A DNA stretch of 64,000 bases from Oscillibacter valericigenes Sjm18-20 (GTDB lineage Bacteria > Bacillota > Clostridia > Oscillospirales > Oscillospiraceae): the NCBI GenBank assembly GCA_000283575.1, contig AP012044.1:3596001-3660000 (forward strand), written 5' to 3'. The notes beneath the pieces were generated by a model. It was not told where the DNA came from and did no database searches. It was given only the letters and a program-made list of their open reading frames with translations. Made by a program: the position numbers and the translations under genes. Position 1 is the stretch's first letter, and each line of letters opens with the position of its first letter. Shown in pieces: positions 26,700 to 35,849 of the stretch.

Positions 26700-26761
26700 A
26701 ATTGTGCCAATTGAGTCAAAACGAATATTAAAAAGGCTTGAAAACACAAAAAGCACTTTAG

Positions 26762-27960
26762 GGAACCGCTGATTTAATCGTACAATGAAACCCAAATATG
26801 ATAAAATAGAAGAAAAAGCACAGGCGGTGTTGGAATGAGTCAGCAGAGCTTCAGTGATATGGAATACAGCCTTCGGAAACGAACGACGAAACGGGAAGAC
26901 TTTTTGGTTATCATGGATGAAATCATCCCGTGGGAGAAGTGGGTCGAGCTCATCAAGCCACATTATTTCAGCGGCAAGCGCGACCGTCCGCCGAAGGGCA
27001 TCGAGAAAATGCTGCGAATGTACCTGCTGCAATGCTGGTTTGCTTTGTCAGATGAAGGCGTTGAGGATGCCATTTATGACAGCTATGCGTTCCGCAAATT
27101 TATGGGCATCAATTTTCTGGAGGAGCAGGTGCCGGATGCCACAACACTGCTGCACTTCCGGCGGATGATGGAAGAGTCAAAAATCGGCGAGCAGCTGTTC
27201 CGGGCAATCAACTATGTCATTGAGCAGAGCGGCTATCTGATGCGGGGCGGAACCATTGTGGACGCAACCATCATCAATGCTCCCTGCTCCACGAAGAATG
27301 CGGAGAAATGGCGTGACCCCGAAATGCACCAGACAAAAAAGGGCAACGAATGGCGATTCGGCATGAAATGCCACGCTGGAGTAGATGCGGGCAGTGGACT
27401 TGTCCACACCATTGAAGTGACTGCTGCAAATGTGCATGACATTAACGTTGCAGCGGATCTGATCCGTGAGGATGATGAGGTTGTCTACGGCGATTCCGGC
27501 TATCTCGGCATTGAAAAGCGTGAGGAAATTCAGATGGATGAACACCTGTCCGCCATTGAATACCGCATTAACCGCTGGCCTGGAAAGCTCCCGAAGGTTT
27601 CGGACAACGCCATTGACTGGGATCATTATATCGAAAACCGCAAATCTTCTACACGCTGTAAAGTGGAGCATCTTTTCCACATCATCAAGAATTTGTTCGG
27701 TTATTCTAAAGCAGTCTACCGAGGGTTATCCAAGAATTTAAACAGGCTGCACATACTTTGTGCCAGCGCGAACCTGCTGGTTCTGGCCCGAGCCGGGCGA
27801 CGCCTGCGGCAGGCATAGGGGTTATTGCGTCCTTTTGAGGGGGAATAGAGGCAATAGGAGCTTAAAACATCTCAAACAACAGTCAGATCCGACGTTTCTG
27901 GACGTTTCAACACCACAATACGTCATGTGTTATAAAGACGGGCTGTTAATCAGCGGTTCC
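26762..27960 (+). mobile_element. IS5-family insertion sequence (1199 bp), intact
   Basis: The terminal inverted repeats GGAACCGCTGATT begin at 26762 and end at 27960. They are flanked by the duplication TTAG (26758-26761 and 27961-27964), the usual YTAR target of IS5-type elements. It carries one complete transposase gene and is probably recent. Confidence 0.93.
26835..27818 (+). CDS. IS5-family transposase
   Basis: The full-length 327-residue protein has an N-terminal DUF772 domain (LRMYLLQCWFALSDEGVEDA) and a DDE catalytic core (Asp in GGTIVDATII, Asp in VVYGDSGYLG, Glu in KVEHLFHIIK). The frame is uninterrupted. Confidence 0.93.
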   Translation: MSQQSFSDMEYSLRKRTTKREDFLVIMDEIIPWEKWVELIKPHYFSGKRDRPPKGIEKMLRMYLLQCWFALSDEGVEDAIYDSYAFRKFMGINFLEEQVPDATTLLHFRRMMEESKIGEQLFRAINYVIEQSGYLMRGGTIVDATIINAPCSTKNAEKWRDPEMHQTKKGNEWRFGMKCHAGVDAGSGLVHTIEVTAANVHDINVAADLIREDDEVVYGDSGYLGIEKREEIQMDEHLSAIEYRINRWPGKLPKVSDNAIDWDHYIENRKSSTRCKVEHLFHIIKNLFGYSKAVYRGLSKNLNRLHILCASANLLVLARAGRRLRQA

Positions 27961-27982
27961 TTAGATGAAAAGGCAAAGAAAA

Positions 27983-28054
27983 CCACTCGCCCTTTGTAGG
28001 GCGAGTGGTTCAGCCTGTAGACAAAGTATCAGAGAAATGATGCTTTGTCTTTTT
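27983..28054 (+). repeat. Two-hairpin repeat, copy i
   Basis: Hairpin 1 is CCACTCGCCC-TTTGTA-GGGCGAGTGG. The core TTCAGCCTGTAGACAAAG follows. Hairpin 2 pairs GACAAAG..ATCA with TGAT..CTTTGTC and is followed by seven T. The same architecture occurs at 30811-30890 and 31562-31665, where the stems differ in sequence but stay paired and the core is kept. Confidence 0.7.
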
Positions 28055-28140
28055 TTAGTGCTTAGAAGATTGGAGGGATATCATAGAAGTGCAGAGGACA
28101 AACGCCCCAAAAGTGATAGAAGAATCAAAGAAAGAATAAG

Positions 28141-28440
28141 GTGGTGTTTGCAATGCGCAAATATGATAAGGAGTTCAAAGAAGAAGCGGTCAAGCTGTCC
28201 GATGAAATCGGCGTGAAGCAGGCGGCGGCACAACTGGGCATTCCGTACTACTCTCTGGCGGAGTGGCGGCAAAAGCGAAAGGCATTTGGAGACCACGCCT
28301 TCGTCGGCAGCGGCATTCGCCGCGACGCGCCGCTTTCCGAGAACGAGCGCTGGCTGATGAAGGAAATCACGGAACAGCGGAAAGCCAATGAGATTCTCAA
28401 GGATGCGCTGGGCTTTTTCGCCAAAGACCGGAAACGGTAA
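28141..28440 (+). CDS. IS3-family transposase OrfA (copy D)
   Basis: This intact 99-residue OrfA has an N-terminal HTH and ends KDALGFFAKDRKR. Confidence 0.88.
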   Translation: MVFAMRKYDKEFKEEAVKLSDEIGVKQAAAQLGIPYYSLAEWRQKRKAFGDHAFVGSGIRRDAPLSENERWLMKEITEQRKANEILKDALGFFAKDRKR

Positions 28441-28451
28441 AGCCGGAGCGG

Positions 28452-29322
28452 TTGTATGAGTACATCACGCTGCGCCGTGAGCGGTTCTGCATTCATGCCA
28501 TGTGTCGGGTTGTGAAAGTCAGCGAATCCGGGTACTACCGCTCTTTGCAGTCGGCTGGCAAGCCAAAACCGTGGCAGCTGCTTCTGGTCAAAATACGAGA
28601 GATTTACAATGAAAATCCGGACAATGACAATTATGGTGTTGGCCGAATCCTTCTGGCGCTTACGCAGCGCGGTATCGCGATAAGCCGCAGCAGCGTACGG
28701 CGGGCCATGAAGCGTGAAGGCCTGCCATCGCGCTCCTCGTCACTCCAACAGTCTGACAAAAGCAGACTTGGCTGCGCAGAAGGCGGAGAACCTGATTCAC
28801 CGGGATTTTACCGCAGACACCCCTAACCGGAAGTGGCTGACAGATATCACGCAGATCCAGTGTCAGGACGGCAAGCTGTACCTGGCGGCAGTTCTGGACT
28901 GTTATAACGGAGAGATCGTCGGTCTTGCCATGGATGACAACATGAAGAAGGAGCTGTGTATCCGGGCTTTCCGGCCTGTCTGCCAGGCGCAGGGAGCCTA
29001 TGGAATGACCCTGCACAGCGACCGCGGAAACCAATTTACCAGCTCCTCATTTCAAAAGGTGCTGGCGCAATACGGCGCGGTTCAAAGCATGAGCGGTACG
29101 GGACACTGCTACGACAGCGCCAGGATGGAGAGCTTTTTTGCTACGTTGAAGAAAGAAAAACTCTATCGAATCAGGACGGAGCAGATGCCCATGGCACAGG
29201 TTAAGAGCATCGTGTTCCGGTACATCATGACCTACTATAACCGCTGGCGAATCTACACTGCCAACCCCGGCGGCCTGCCGCCGGCCATGTATTGTCAGGC
29301 CGCCAGAGGCCTGGCCGCATAA
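28452..29322 (+). pseudogene. IS3 OrfB (copy D), frameshifted
   Basis: Compared with copy A, two bases are missing near 28725 (CTGCCATCGC against CTGCTCCATCGC). This switches frame between SRSSSLQQSDKSRL and RAPRHSNSLTKADL. The DDE part itself is intact. Copy E has the same lesion. Confidence 0.88.
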
Positions 29323-29399
29323 GCCCCAGATTTTGGGCGTTCACATTCTGCACGGTTCTTGCCTTCTCCAGATGGTAAAATAGAAGCAGGTGATAAAAG

Positions 29400-30829
29400 A
29401 TGGTGAACCAAAAAGGTGAAGACAGCCGGAAGCAGATCGGCTTTTACTGCATGGAGGATTTGGTTCCAAAAGACCATCTTCTCAGGAAAATCGAAAAAGC
29501 AATTGATTTCAGTCTCATATATGATTTGGTGAAAGGCAGGTACAGCGAAGATACGGGCCGTCCAAGTATTGATCCTGTAGTGCTGTTCAAGATCGTGTTC
29601 ATCCAGTATCTATTTGGAATCCGCAGCATGCGGCAGACGATCAAAGAAATCGAGGTCAATGCGGCATATCGCTGGTTTTTGGGATATGACTGGAACGATC
29701 CGATCCCTCATTTTACGACCTTTGGAAAAAATTATTCCCGGCGGTTTGAGGGCACCGATATTTTTGAGAAAATATTCGCCCGTATCCTGCTGGAAGCGGT
29801 GAAGCTGAAGTATGTGGACCCGAAGGCGGTGTTCATTGATTCCAGGCATATCAAGGCCAGCGCCAACCGAAACAGGAAAATGAAGGTGCAGGTTCAGGAA
29901 GAGGCCCGGCATTACCAAAAAGAGCTGATGGAGGAAATCAGCAAGGACCGGGAGGTTCATGGGAAAAAGCCATTTGACGATGACGACTCGGGAAAAGGCG
30001 GCGGGGCCGGACAGACTAAAGAGATCGAAAAAAGCACCACCGATCCGGAGTGCGGCATGTTCCACAAAGGGGAGCATGAAAAATGTTTCGCCTACACCGC
30101 GCACACAGCCTGCGACCGGCACAACTTCATCCTTGGCGTAGAACTTTCCCCCGCCAACGTCCATGACAGCGTGATGTTCAAAGCATTTATGACAAAGTAA
30201 AGGCCACGTTCCCTGAAATCAAGTACGTTGTTGCCGACGCTGGTTACAAGATCCCATATATCTGCAAACAGATTCTGGACGACCACCAAATTCCGGTTTT
30301 GCCTTACAAAAGGCCGATGAGCAAAATATGTATACGACCAATATTACGACTGTGTTCTCTGCCCAAACAACCAGGTTCTGCGCTACTCAACCACAAACCG
30401 TGACGGATACCGGGAATACAAAAGCGACCCCAAAATCTGCAAATGCTGTCCGAAACGGGCGCAGTGCACGCAGAGTAGAAACTCTCAGAAAACTGTAACG
30501 CGGCATGTATGGGCGAACGATCTGGACGTCGCGGAAGATTTTCGCCACACACCGCGGGGAAAAGCAATTTACCGGGAGCGTGCGGAAACCATCGAACGGG
30601 TTTTCGCCGACGCAAAAGAAAAACATGGGTTGAGATATACTACCTTACGGGGCAAAGCCAACGTGACGATGCAGGCTTTGCTCACTTTCGCCTGCATGAA
30701 TCTCAAAAAGCTGGCAATCTGGAAATCGGAAGGCCCCAGGTTCAAGCCCAAATACGATTTTCCCTTTCTCTTTTTCCTGCTAGTTGTTCCCAATTCGATT
30801 ATTCGCATGAAAAACGCCGCTTGGGTCTG
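29400..30829 (+). pseudogene. IS1182-family transposase, frameshifted
   Basis: The first 266 codons are intact: the DUF772 region GRPSIDPVVLFKIVFIQYLF, then IDSRHIKASANRNRK with the first catalytic Asp, and a zinc-like CGMFHKGEHEKCFAY. Frame is lost near 30190 (KAFYDKVKATFPEIKYVVAD with the second Asp) and again near 30320. The third part has the Cys-rich KICKCCPKRAQCTQ and the Glu motif ETIERVFADAKEKHGLRY. It ends at a TGA inside hairpin 2 of a two-hairpin repeat. Confidence 0.82.
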
Positions 30830-30890
30830 AATCCCAAACGGCGTTTTGTCTACCGGCTGAACCACTCGCCCTTTGTAGGGCGAGTGGTTT
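30811..30890 (-). repeat. Two-hairpin repeat, copy ii
   Basis: Read on the minus strand: hairpin CCACTCGCCC-6-GGGCGAGTGG, core TTCAGCCGGTAGACAAAA, then a stem AAAACGCCG..TTGGG with CCCAA..CGGCGTTTT. Hairpin 1 is identical to that of copy i; hairpin 2 has a different sequence but a perfect stem. Confidence 0.7.
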
Positions 30891-30976
30891 TGGCTTATCC
30901 GTTATTCACGGCTTATCACACAGCCAAAAAGACCGTTTACAAAGATAAACCGTATGTGTTCGGATAAGTCTCTTGT

Positions 30977-31045
30977 TGGTGACCCGGCGGGGATTCGAAC
31001 CCCGGACCCACTGCTTAAAAGACAGCGGGTCTGCCAATTCCAGAT
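30977..31045 (-). other. tRNA 3' fragment (Lys-UUU-like)
   Basis: On the minus strand the sequence has D-loop-like TTGGCAGA, an anticodon loop CTTTTAA in a short stem, the T arm CGGGG-TTCGAAT-CCCCG, the acceptor strand CCGGGTC, discriminator A and CCA ending at 30977. The 5' acceptor strand and half of the D arm are not present. It is a fragment or pseudo-tRNA, as often left at attachment sites of integrative elements. Confidence 0.6.
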
Positions 31046-31113
31046 TCGTATGACTTCCGGGATAGTATCCATGGCAGTCAGCTGGTGGTAGGTTTATACA
31101 GGCATCCAATCAG

Positions 31114-31475
31114 TCAGCCATCCTGCTTTTGTGTTTGACCACAGCCGTTTTTGACGTTGACCATCATGTAGACGATAGCGCCATTCGTTTTCAATAGCGT
31201 TAATGGATATCCCCTCCGTTTGACTGGTAGCATTTTTTTCGATAGCTTGCGCCGGAATAATGCTATTGGAAAAAGTGCCAGCAGAACTACAGTAAGAGAT
31301 TTTTTCGCTTTTTGCGTGATGGAGCTATCCACTTCTAGAGCAAGGCATTTCCTTGTGGCCTCATCTATCAATGTCATAATTTGGATGTGCCCACCATACC
31401 GGGTGCGGTCACAGACAAAGTCCATCAACCAACGGGAATTAAACTCCTGACATGCCAGAGCGGGCATGCCGTTTT
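31114..31475 (-). pseudogene. IS3-family OrfB fragment (another element)
   Basis: The frame starts with FNSRWLMDFVCDRTRYGGHI and LIDEATRKCLALEVDSSI, the first Asp region of an IS3-type integrase core (usually NxRWSMDFV). It then degenerates, and the second Asp and the Glu are missing. It differs from the six-copy IS3 element. Confidence 0.65.
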
Positions 31476-31561
31476 TCGTATTTTTCCGCAAACATCAGAA
31501 AAGTGAGCTGATTTTGTACAATTGGCTTTAATTTTGTGTAATATAAACGACAAAACCCAGT

Positions 31562-31665
31562 TTGTAGACAAAGCGCCGTCCGAGTTTTAAGCTCAGTCGG
31601 CGCTTTGTCTACAAGCTGAAAATAGTCACCCCTGCTGGCAAATGCCAGCGGGGGTGATTCAGGCC
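31562..31665 (-). repeat. Two-hairpin repeat, copy iii
   Basis: Minus strand: hairpin TCACCCCCGCTGGC-4-GCCAGCAGGGGTGA, core TTCAGCTTGTAGACAAAG, then a long stem in which GTAGACAAAGCGCCG pairs perfectly with CGGCGCTTTGTCTAC. Both stems differ from copies i and ii, but the core and order are the same. Confidence 0.7.
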
Positions 31666-31792
31666 GAATTCCAGACCTTGTATAATGTGCGGACGTGGAA
31701 ACGCCAAGCTTTTCGCCCCACTTTGCCTTGGCGTATTTGGTATCGGCGTTCGTCAAATCATGAAATCCGTTGTTCTCACGCTATGGTTCTCA

Positions 31793-32488
31793 TTACGCGC
31801 AGTCTAATGACAATAGCGCCGCCTTTGTAGCATGAATTTGGGTTGTGTCAAATACCGGCAACGCGGTATCCTTCTGCTGAATCAACAAACCGATTTCCGT
31901 GCAGCCTAAAATGACCCCCTGTGCGCCTTTTCTTGCAAGCTCTTCAATTATGTGGAGATACTTTCCCTTTGATTCTGCGGAGACAATTCCCAAGCATAAT
32001 TCATCATAGATAATATCGTTTACGGTTTCAATTTCGTCTTCGCCAGGCGTCAATACTTCAATTCCCGCATCTATTAGCTTTTCTTTGTAGAAATCCTGCG
32101 TCATTGTATATTTGGTTCCCAGCAACGCCACTTTTTGAATATTACTTCGGTGTAAAGCATCTGCCGTTGCTTCTGCAATGTGCAAAATCGGTATGCTGAT
32201 TTTCTTTTGAATCTGCGGGGCCACCTTGTGCATGGTATTCGTGCAGACAACGATAAAATCAGCTCCAGCTTTTTCAAGATTCATCGCGGCCTCGGACAAA
32301 ACATCCCCGCTTTTCTCCCAGTCCCCTTTTGATTGATATTCTTCAATTTCAGAAAAATCCACACTATACAGCAGTACTTTTGCAGAATGTAGACCACCCA
32401 GTTCCTTTTTGATAACCTCATTTACAATCTGATAATAGGAAACGGTGCTTTCCCAACTCATACCACCAATTAAACCAATTGTTTTCAT
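31793..32488 (-). CDS. Aspartate/glutamate racemase family protein
   Basis: This 231-residue cofactor-independent racemase has GLIGGMSWEST at the N-terminus and the two catalytic cysteines in VVCTNTMHK (Cys82) and LGCTEIGLL (Cys196). Such enzymes interconvert L- and D-aspartate (or glutamate) in the cytoplasm. It is divergent from a MocR regulator 98 bp away, which may control it. Confidence 0.9.
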   Translation of the reverse strand: MKTIGLIGGMSWESTVSYYQIVNEVIKKELGGLHSAKVLLYSVDFSEIEEYQSKGDWEKSGDVLSEAAMNLEKAGADFIVVCTNTMHKVAPQIQKKISIPILHIAEATADALHRSNIQKVALLGTKYTMTQDFYKEKLIDAGIEVLTPGEDEIETVNDIIYDELCLGIVSAESKGKYLHIIEELARKGAQGVILGCTEIGLLIQQKDTALPVFDTTQIHATKAALLSLDCA

Positions 32489-32586
32489 AAGTTCAGCCTC
32501 CTTTTCTTGAGTATAACATTTGCCAGCCTTTCAAGACAATGCTATAATTGTACGGAAGACAATTTTCACCTTATGGGAGGCGCATT

Positions 32587-33990
32587 ATGACCATCAATTC
32601 ATTCGAGAACTACCTAATGAGTTGGAAACCAACAATTTCTGATCGTAAGGCTCCCATTTACACACAGTTGGCAGGGCAGCTTGCGCAGGATATTCGCGCG
32701 GGCATATTAAGGCCCGGCGATAAACTGCCTCCCCAACGGGAATTGGCCGATTTTTTAGATTTGCATTTGAGTACCATCACACGGATCTATAAGCTTTGCG
32801 AAGAACAAGGTCTAATTTGCGCAAAAGTCGGACAAGGAACTTTTGTTTCGTCTGATGTAAATACAAGCGATACCCTGCTCTATTCTCACGAAACGATGGA
32901 CTATATTCAATTAGGGACTATTTTACCGCCGTATAACGGAAACGAAAAAGTCGTCAACTTTATTAAGGGCGTTTTAACGCAGCCGGATATTCAGAGCTTC
33001 TTAGAGTATCGCTCTCCATCTGGAACGTACGTTCAGCGGAAAACCATATCCGATTGGATTGAGCGCATAGGAGTCCACGCCTCTCCCGAAAATGTTCTGC
33101 TTGCAACAGGCGGTCAAAATGCGATCTGCGCAATCACATTGGGGCTGTTTCGACCAGGCGATCGGATTGGGACAAATCCGTTGAGCTTTTCCGGCCTGAA
33201 ATCCATTGCAAAGATGATCGGTGTGCAACTGGTTCCGCTGCCGGAAGAGGACGGCCACATACAGTACGACAACCTTGAACAATTTTGCAGGTCTGAAAAC
33301 CTGAAGGGGTTCTATTTTGTTCCGGAGCAGCATAATCCGACGACGCACACAATGAAACTGGAGGAGCGAATTTGTATCGGTGAAGTCGCAAAAAAGCTAA
33401 ATATCATCATCATCGAAGACGCCATAAACCGCGTATTCAGTGAAGCGATATATCCTCCGCTCTTTTCATACGCCCCAAACAATACCCTTTGCATTTTCAG
33501 TATCTCTAAATTTCTATGTCCCGGCCTGCGAGTGGCCTATCTGATTGCACCGGACCGCTACAGGGGAAGCGTGGAAAATTCGCTCTACACCATGAATTTA
33601 ATGGTATCTCCATGGAACGCCGAAATCGTGAATCGAATTTTCAATTCACCGCTGCTGGACACCCTGATTCATGAGAAAAAGGAAGAATTGATCGCGCGGA
33701 ATAGAATTGCTGATCTGTATTTTTCAAGTCAGATTCTATATGGAACTGCTACGTGCAGTTTTCGATGGCTGATCCTTCCAGATCGATGGGAGAGTCAGAA
33801 ATTTGAAACCAAAGCGAAGGAAGCTGGCGTACAGGTGTTTTGTTCGGATCGTTTTGCAATCGGAAAAGCCCCGCCGCCTAAAGCGGTCCGGCTTTGTGTA
33901 TCAGCGCCAAAATCCAAGGCGGAACTGGAAAAAGCGCTCGTTAAATTGAAGAGATTACTGACGCGTGCTGATAGAAGCATATCCCCCTAA
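32587..33990 (+). CDS. MocR-type regulator (GntR HTH fused to class I aminotransferase domain)
   Basis: I place the start at 32587, with GGGAGG before ATG, giving 467 residues. The N-terminal GntR winged helix (APIYTQLAGQLAQDIRAGIL, PPQRELADFLDLHLSTITRI) is followed by an aminotransferase fold. That fold has ATGGQNAICAITLGLFRPGD, the Asn of EQHNPTT, Asp in IIEDAINRVF and the PLP lysine in FSISKFLCPGLR (about 308). MocR proteins sense PLP and amino-acid-related ligands. The divergent racemase is the obvious target. Confidence 0.9.
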   Translation: MTINSFENYLMSWKPTISDRKAPIYTQLAGQLAQDIRAGILRPGDKLPPQRELADFLDLHLSTITRIYKLCEEQGLICAKVGQGTFVSSDVNTSDTLLYSHETMDYIQLGTILPPYNGNEKVVNFIKGVLTQPDIQSFLEYRSPSGTYVQRKTISDWIERIGVHASPENVLLATGGQNAICAITLGLFRPGDRIGTNPLSFSGLKSIAKMIGVQLVPLPEEDGHIQYDNLEQFCRSENLKGFYFVPEQHNPTTHTMKLEERICIGEVAKKLNIIIIEDAINRVFSEAIYPPLFSYAPNNTLCIFSISKFLCPGLRVAYLIAPDRYRGSVENSLYTMNLMVSPWNAEIVNRIFNSPLLDTLIHEKKEELIARNRIADLYFSSQILYGTATCSFRWLILPDRWESQKFETKAKEAGVQVFCSDRFAIGKAPPPKAVRLCVSAPKSKAELEKALVKLKRLLTRADRSISP

Positions 33991-34109
33991 ATACACAGTT
34001 CACTTTTTCAGCTATATGTGGGAATCGGCCGAACCCATACGATTGTCCTCTGAAAACGGATGTAAAATGTACCGGATCACAGTTGATGAAGTCAATTCAG
34101 TCTCCACAC

Positions 34110-34553
34110 TCAAAATGCCAAATGCCCAGCGAAAGTCACCCAGACCAGATATGGAATCTCAGAAGTACTGCCGTCCGACTAAACAGGTAGAATGCAACAA
34201 TCATACGGGCAATCAGAATCCACAGCAGCAACAACCATAAAAACGCAAGGCCATATATCTGAAGATTGAAAAACAAAAAGCTCCATATGAAATTAAAAAG
34301 AAGCTGAATGCGATACAGGCGTAGTACCTTCTGAGTGCCTAGTGAATGAGACTGATAGACCATCGTGGCGCCAACCCCCATCAGCACATACAAAATGGTC
34401 CACACGAAATACGCAGGAGTGCAATTGACTCAGCTGCCGAATGTAGGAACCGGACGACCGCATCCACAGGCTGATTAATATGACAGCTAATGACATTTTT
34501 TGACCACGTAATTGTATTGTGATATAATCCGACATATGCAGCTTATATTGCAT
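34110..34553 (-). pseudogene. tspO: TspO/MBR family protein, frameshifted
   Basis: The middle frame has VWTILYVLMGVGATMVYQS, LRLYRIQLLFNFIWSFLFF and GLAFLWLLLLWILI, the core of tryptophan-rich TspO membrane proteins. The N-terminal part and the C-terminal IPYLVWVTFAGHLAF lie in other frames, so at least two indels are present. TspO binds porphyrins in the membrane. It is not functional here. Confidence 0.75.
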
Positions 34554-34827
34554 ATTGGTTAATCATGGCTGTTGTACTGGGAATTGCAGGGACAATATGA
34601 AATCCTCGTTAAATTATTGCTTTTCCCAATGATCTATGATACATAAAGGTGCACTAGATGTGTCACCTTTATGTTTAGTAGCCTACAAAAGGTTGGTACA
34701 GAACGATTATTCACTGGACGCGGATGTCTTGGTAAGGATGAGATTCCCGGCACGCCCGCTTCACTATTCATGTTGCAAATTGTGTTGCAAACCAAATTTT
34801 TAACAGCGTGTAATGATTACGTATCAG
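34554..34827. other. Gene-free stretch upstream of tRNA fragment
   Basis: No open frame or motif is recognised. A short hairpin AAAGGTGCAC..GTGTCACCTTTA lies near 34645-34675. Confidence 0.4.
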
Positions 34828-34897
34828 TGTAATTCAGCTTTTAGCACGCCGGACTCCGACTCCGTCTGTGAGGGTTCGAATCCTTCACCCGCTGCCA
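34828..34897 (+). other. tRNA-Arg(CCG) fragment, lacking the 5' acceptor strand
   Basis: TAATTCAGC resembles a D arm. It is followed by an anticodon loop CTCCGAC (anticodon CCG), the T arm GAGGG-TTCGAAT-CCTTC, the acceptor strand ACCCGCT, discriminator G and CCA (34895-34897). The matching 5' strand AGCGGGT is absent at the expected place. The 3' part of a tRNA is what integrases usually duplicate, so this may mark an att site. Confidence 0.55.
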
Positions 34898-34943
34898 ACT
34901 ATAATCAGCCGAAAAGTCTTGATTTTTCAATGTTTTGACAGAC

Positions 34944-35009
34944 GATTGTCACGCTCTTTGCGTTCATAATGAAATGCCCATCTTTTCTGGCAAAAGAAAA
35001 CCTCGTAAC
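34944..35009 (+). repeat. 67-bp dispersed direct repeat, copy 2
   Basis: It matches 14823-14889 in the same orientation. It lies just downstream of the tRNA-Arg fragment and runs into the terminator at 35001-35031. Confidence 0.75.
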
Positions 35010-35031
35010 TGCAAATGTTACGAGGCTTTTT
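35001..35031 (+). terminator. Intrinsic terminator after the tRNA fragment
   Basis: CCTCGTAAC (35001-35009) pairs with GTTACGAGG (35017-35025), followed by CTTTTTT. Confidence 0.8.
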
Positions 35032-35099
35032 TATTCAATTGTTGTCAGACTGTTTATCCGGTGACGTATTAAAGCTAGGCGATTAATTTTCGCCGACCG

Positions 35100-35825
35100 T
35101 CAGGCAGTTGTTATTGCTCCACCACAATACTCGCAGCAACCGTTTTCGTCTGGTATCGTCGTCGCGTTGCAGTGTGGGCATTTTATGGCAGTTTTCGGCA
35201 TACTTGCACTCGCAACAGCCTCGCGGACGCCTTCTCTCATCTGTTCAAGCGCATTTCTGATTTCGGAGGCGTTCCGCTGCGCCTCTCGATATTCGACGCT
35301 ATTACGGTTGTCGATCCTATTGTCATTGACGCGGAACTTTATTTCGGAAAACCATGGGGAATTTACAAGGATTATCATATTGAAGGTGTATTTGAATTCG
35401 TATCGGGGGGGATCATAGCTGGCTTGTTTCCCATCAGGCAGTTTGCGGTAGATCTGCCATTTGCTTTCATCAATATCCAGACTGGAACCCGTCACCTGTG
35501 AGAAATCCATGACATCGGGGTTCTCGTCACGCCAATCGTGTTGGCTGCTAATCAACCATTGCTGTTTATCCTCGTCTAAATAGATCCTCGTTTTGTCGCC
35601 GATAACCTTCGTTGGATTGAATGCAGTCACCTTTTCCTTGTTATCCTCGCGATATTGGAGATGCGCCTTAATATCTTCCACGGTTGACCGGCGTCTGTCC
35701 GTCATGAACGGAGAAAGTAGCTTCGCACAGTCCTTGCATAAATTTCCGTCTTCAAGCTTGCGGTTGCCTAGCAGGCTGATCTTTTCGCCGCAGATGTCGC
35801 AGTGTTTTTTATCAAACAGTCCCAT
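35100..35825 (-). CDS. DUF4428-type zinc protein with C-terminal zinc ribbon
   Basis: This 241-residue protein starts with CDICGEKISLLGNRKLEDGN and LCKDCAKLLSPF, a four-Cys DUF4428 domain. The middle has a PH-like beta region (VDP/SHDWRDENPDVMDFSQVTG, YEFKYTFNMIILVNSPWFSE), followed by a helical segment and a C-terminal zinc ribbon (CPHCNAT..CCEYCG). It lies 24 bp downstream of the SPFH gene and is a usual companion of that family. Function unknown; probably a membrane-stress or assembly partner. Confidence 0.82.
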   Translation of the reverse strand: MGLFDKKHCDICGEKISLLGNRKLEDGNLCKDCAKLLSPFMTDRRRSTVEDIKAHLQYREDNKEKVTAFNPTKVIGDKTRIYLDEDKQQWLISSQHDWRDENPDVMDFSQVTGSSLDIDESKWQIYRKLPDGKQASYDPPRYEFKYTFNMIILVNSPWFSEIKFRVNDNRIDNRNSVEYREAQRNASEIRNALEQMREGVREAVASASMPKTAIKCPHCNATTIPDENGCCEYCGGAITTA

Positions 35826-35849
35826 TACAATGCCTCCCGCTTTTATATG

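Larger units (their letters stand above)
28071..29370 (+). mobile_element. IS3-family insertion sequence, copy D (1300 bp)
   Basis: Complete ends TGGAGGGATATC and CTTCTCCA are flanked by the duplication GAT (28068-28070 and 29371-29373). It was inserted by transposition next to an IS1182-like remnant. Confidence 0.93.

Noticed and set aside
29370..29400. Intact IS1182 element after IS3 copy D
   Set aside because: The transposase has at least two frameshifts and I could not find a matching pair of terminal repeats.
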